From an uncultured Acidobacteriota bacterium (GTDB lineage: Bacteria; Acidobacteriota; Blastocatellia; Pyrinomonadales; Pyrinomonadaceae): a stretch of DNA of 6,075 nt. The position numbers were made by a program, and so were the translations under genes. This document shows positions 4,960 to 6,075 of this stretch, piece after piece (the stretch's first letter is position 1; every line of letters starts with the position of its first letter). The stretch is taken from contig CADEFG010000336.1 in NCBI GenBank assembly GCA_902826505.1, positions 1 through 6,075 of the forward strand, written 5' to 3'. Under the pieces are notes generated by a model. It was not told the DNA's origin and made no database searches. It saw only the letters and a list, made by a program, of their open reading frames with translations.

Positions 4960-6075
4960 TTAAACAACGACTTCTCTGATGAGTTCCGAATTTTTAGGTT
5001 TTTCCTCGCCTATTTTATACGCAATTCGCAATTTTTCGCTAATCGCATCGGCTTGCGATTTTTTGCGGCAGAAGATCGTTCCGAAACTTTCGCCCTTTTT
5101 CACCTCGTCGCCGAGCTTTTTCTCGCAGGCGAAACCGACGGCGTGATCGATCGTGTCCCTGACCTGAACCCGACCGCCGCCGAGCGCGCAAACCGCTTCG
5201 CCGACCGCCTTTGTATCGATTTCAGTAATAAAGCCGTTTTCAACTGCTTTGACGGGAATTTGCACAATCTTTTTTTCCAAAAGCATTTCTGGTTGATCGC
5301 AAATGCGCGGATTGCCTTTTTGCAATTCGATGTTTTGACGAAATCTTTCGAGTGCCGAGCCGTCCCAAAGTTTTTCCAGACACAACGCGCTGGCATCTTC
5401 AACCGTTTTGGCGATTCCCGTTAAAACCAACATGCGCGCCGTCAGCTCGATCGAGAGATCAAGCGTCGGTTGGACTTCTTCATCCGTTTCGCCGCGCATG
5501 ATCCGCAAACATTCGTAAACTTCGAGCGCGTTGCCGACATATTTTCCGAGCGGCTCGCTCATATTGGTGATCAAGGCTTCGGTGCGCACACCGAACTTTT
5601 TGCCGGTTTGAACCAGTGCCTTTGCCAATGCCCGCGAGTCCCACAAATCTTCCATAAACGCGCCGCTGCCGGTTTTAACATCCAACACAAGCGCGTCCAA
5701 ACCTTCCGCCAATTTTTTCGACATGATCGAGGCGACGATCAGCGGAACGGATTCGATCATCGCCGAAGCATCGCGCAGCGCGTAAAGTTTACGGTCGGCG
5801 GGAACGATCTTTTGGGTTTGTCCCGCAAGCGCAAAACCGCATTTTTTGATGGTTTGCTTGATCTGCGATTTCGTCAAACGAACATTGTAGCCTTCGATCG
5901 ATTCGAGTTTGTCGAGTGTTCCGCCCGTGTGACCTAAACCGCGACCTGAAATCATCGGCACCGCAACGCCGCACGCCGCCGCCAGCGGCGCAATTATCAG
6001 AGAAGTTTTATCGCCCACGCCGCCGGTCGAATGTTGATCGGCAACGGGCGCTTCACCGTCGGAAAAATCAAAACA
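4960..6075 (-). CDS. deoA: Pyrimidine-nucleoside (thymidine) phosphorylase, N-terminus beyond window
   Basis: Cytosolic enzyme that splits thymidine, deoxyuridine or uridine with phosphate to give the base and (deoxy)ribose 1-phosphate. The frame is open to the window edge, so 371 residues are visible. Family members have about 430-440, so roughly 65-70 N-terminal residues lie outside. The GTG at 6018 is internal, because the conserved phosphate loop ADQHSTGGVGDK is read across it. The family signature SGRGLGHTGGTLDKLE follows, then LYALRDASAMIESVPLI, SKKLAEGLDALVLDVKTGSG and the C-terminal lobe with GGGRVQVRDTIDHAVG. The Lys that precedes HSTGG in the E. coli enzyme (Lys84, phosphate contact) is Gln here. 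It is the first visible gene of the run, 6 nt upstream of the next gene, and its neighbours encode nucleoside uptake. The family is certain. Whether it is DeoA (thymidine) or Pdp (broad pyrimidine) is not decided by sequence, so the symbol is provisional. Confidence 0.95.
   Translation of the reverse strand, partial: CFDFSDGEAPVADQHSTGGVGDKTSLIIAPLAAACGVAVPMISGRGLGHTGGTLDKLESIEGYNVRLTKSQIKQTIKKCGFALAGQTQKIVPADRKLYALRDASAMIESVPLIVASIMSKKLAEGLDALVLDVKTGSGAFMEDLWDSRALAKALVQTGKKFGVRTEALITNMSEPLGKYVGNALEVYECLRIMRGETDEEVQPTLDLSIELTARMLVLTGIAKTVEDASALCLEKLWDGSALERFRQNIELQKGNPRICDQPEMLLEKKIVQIPVKAVENGFITEIDTKAVGEAVCALGGGRVQVRDTIDHAVGFACEKKLGDEVKKGESFGTIFCRKKSQADAISEKLRIAYKIGEEKPKNSELIREVVV

Noticed and set aside
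5470..5937. A 155-codon plus-strand open frame opposite the phosphorylase
   Set aside because: It is a shadow of the conserved deoA frame; the composition (Phe, Arg, Gln, His rich) is typical of antisense frames.

Overview
The window is a compact block of genes, all on the minus strand, so transcription runs from high to low coordinates. It fits a Gram-negative bacterium of moderate GC content. The pairing of pyrimidine-nucleoside phosphorylase with a BMP-type nucleoside ABC transporter, the SUKH and AbrB/Doc accessory genes and a heptamer tandem repeat would suit an Acidobacteriota-like genome. That placement is a low-confidence impression, not something the sequence proves.

Layout in transcription order: (1) 6075-4960, the 3' part of a pyrimidine-nucleoside/thymidine phosphorylase gene; (2) 4953-4519, an unknown membrane-anchored 144-residue protein; (3) 4522-3470, a BMP/PnrA-family nucleoside-binding lipoprotein; (4) 3458-2901, an unknown exported 185-residue protein with two Asp-box-like motifs; (5) 2880-2755, a broken copy of the 5' end of the ABC ATPase gene; (6) 2706-2455, an AbrB-like antitoxin; (7) 2465-2070, a Doc-type Fic toxin; (8) 2069-2025, a relic of the 3' end of a second BMP gene; (9) 2014-1586, a SUKH (SMI1/KNR4) protein; (10) 1593-73, a complete twin-domain ABC ATPase; (11) 72-1, a non-coding tail with an ATTGACG heptamer repeat.

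Functional theme: the lipoprotein would capture nucleosides, the ATPase would power import and the phosphorylase would cleave pyrimidine nucleosides to base plus (deoxy)ribose 1-phosphate. This is a nucleoside scavenging locus. The partner permeases, which normally follow the ATPase, do not begin within the 72 bases visible after it.

The most interesting structure lies at 2025-2880. Two fragments, each about 85% identical to an intact gene in this window, flank the toxin-antitoxin pair: the first ~40 codons of the ATPase on one side and the last ~14 codons of the BMP lipoprotein on the other. The simplest reading is that a BMP-ATPase cassette was duplicated in tandem. The middle (most of ATPase copy 1 and most of BMP copy 2) was then lost and replaced by a promoter-bearing AbrB/Doc module. 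A 13-bp perfect direct repeat brackets the ATPase relic and runs into the module's promoter, so it may mark the recombination.
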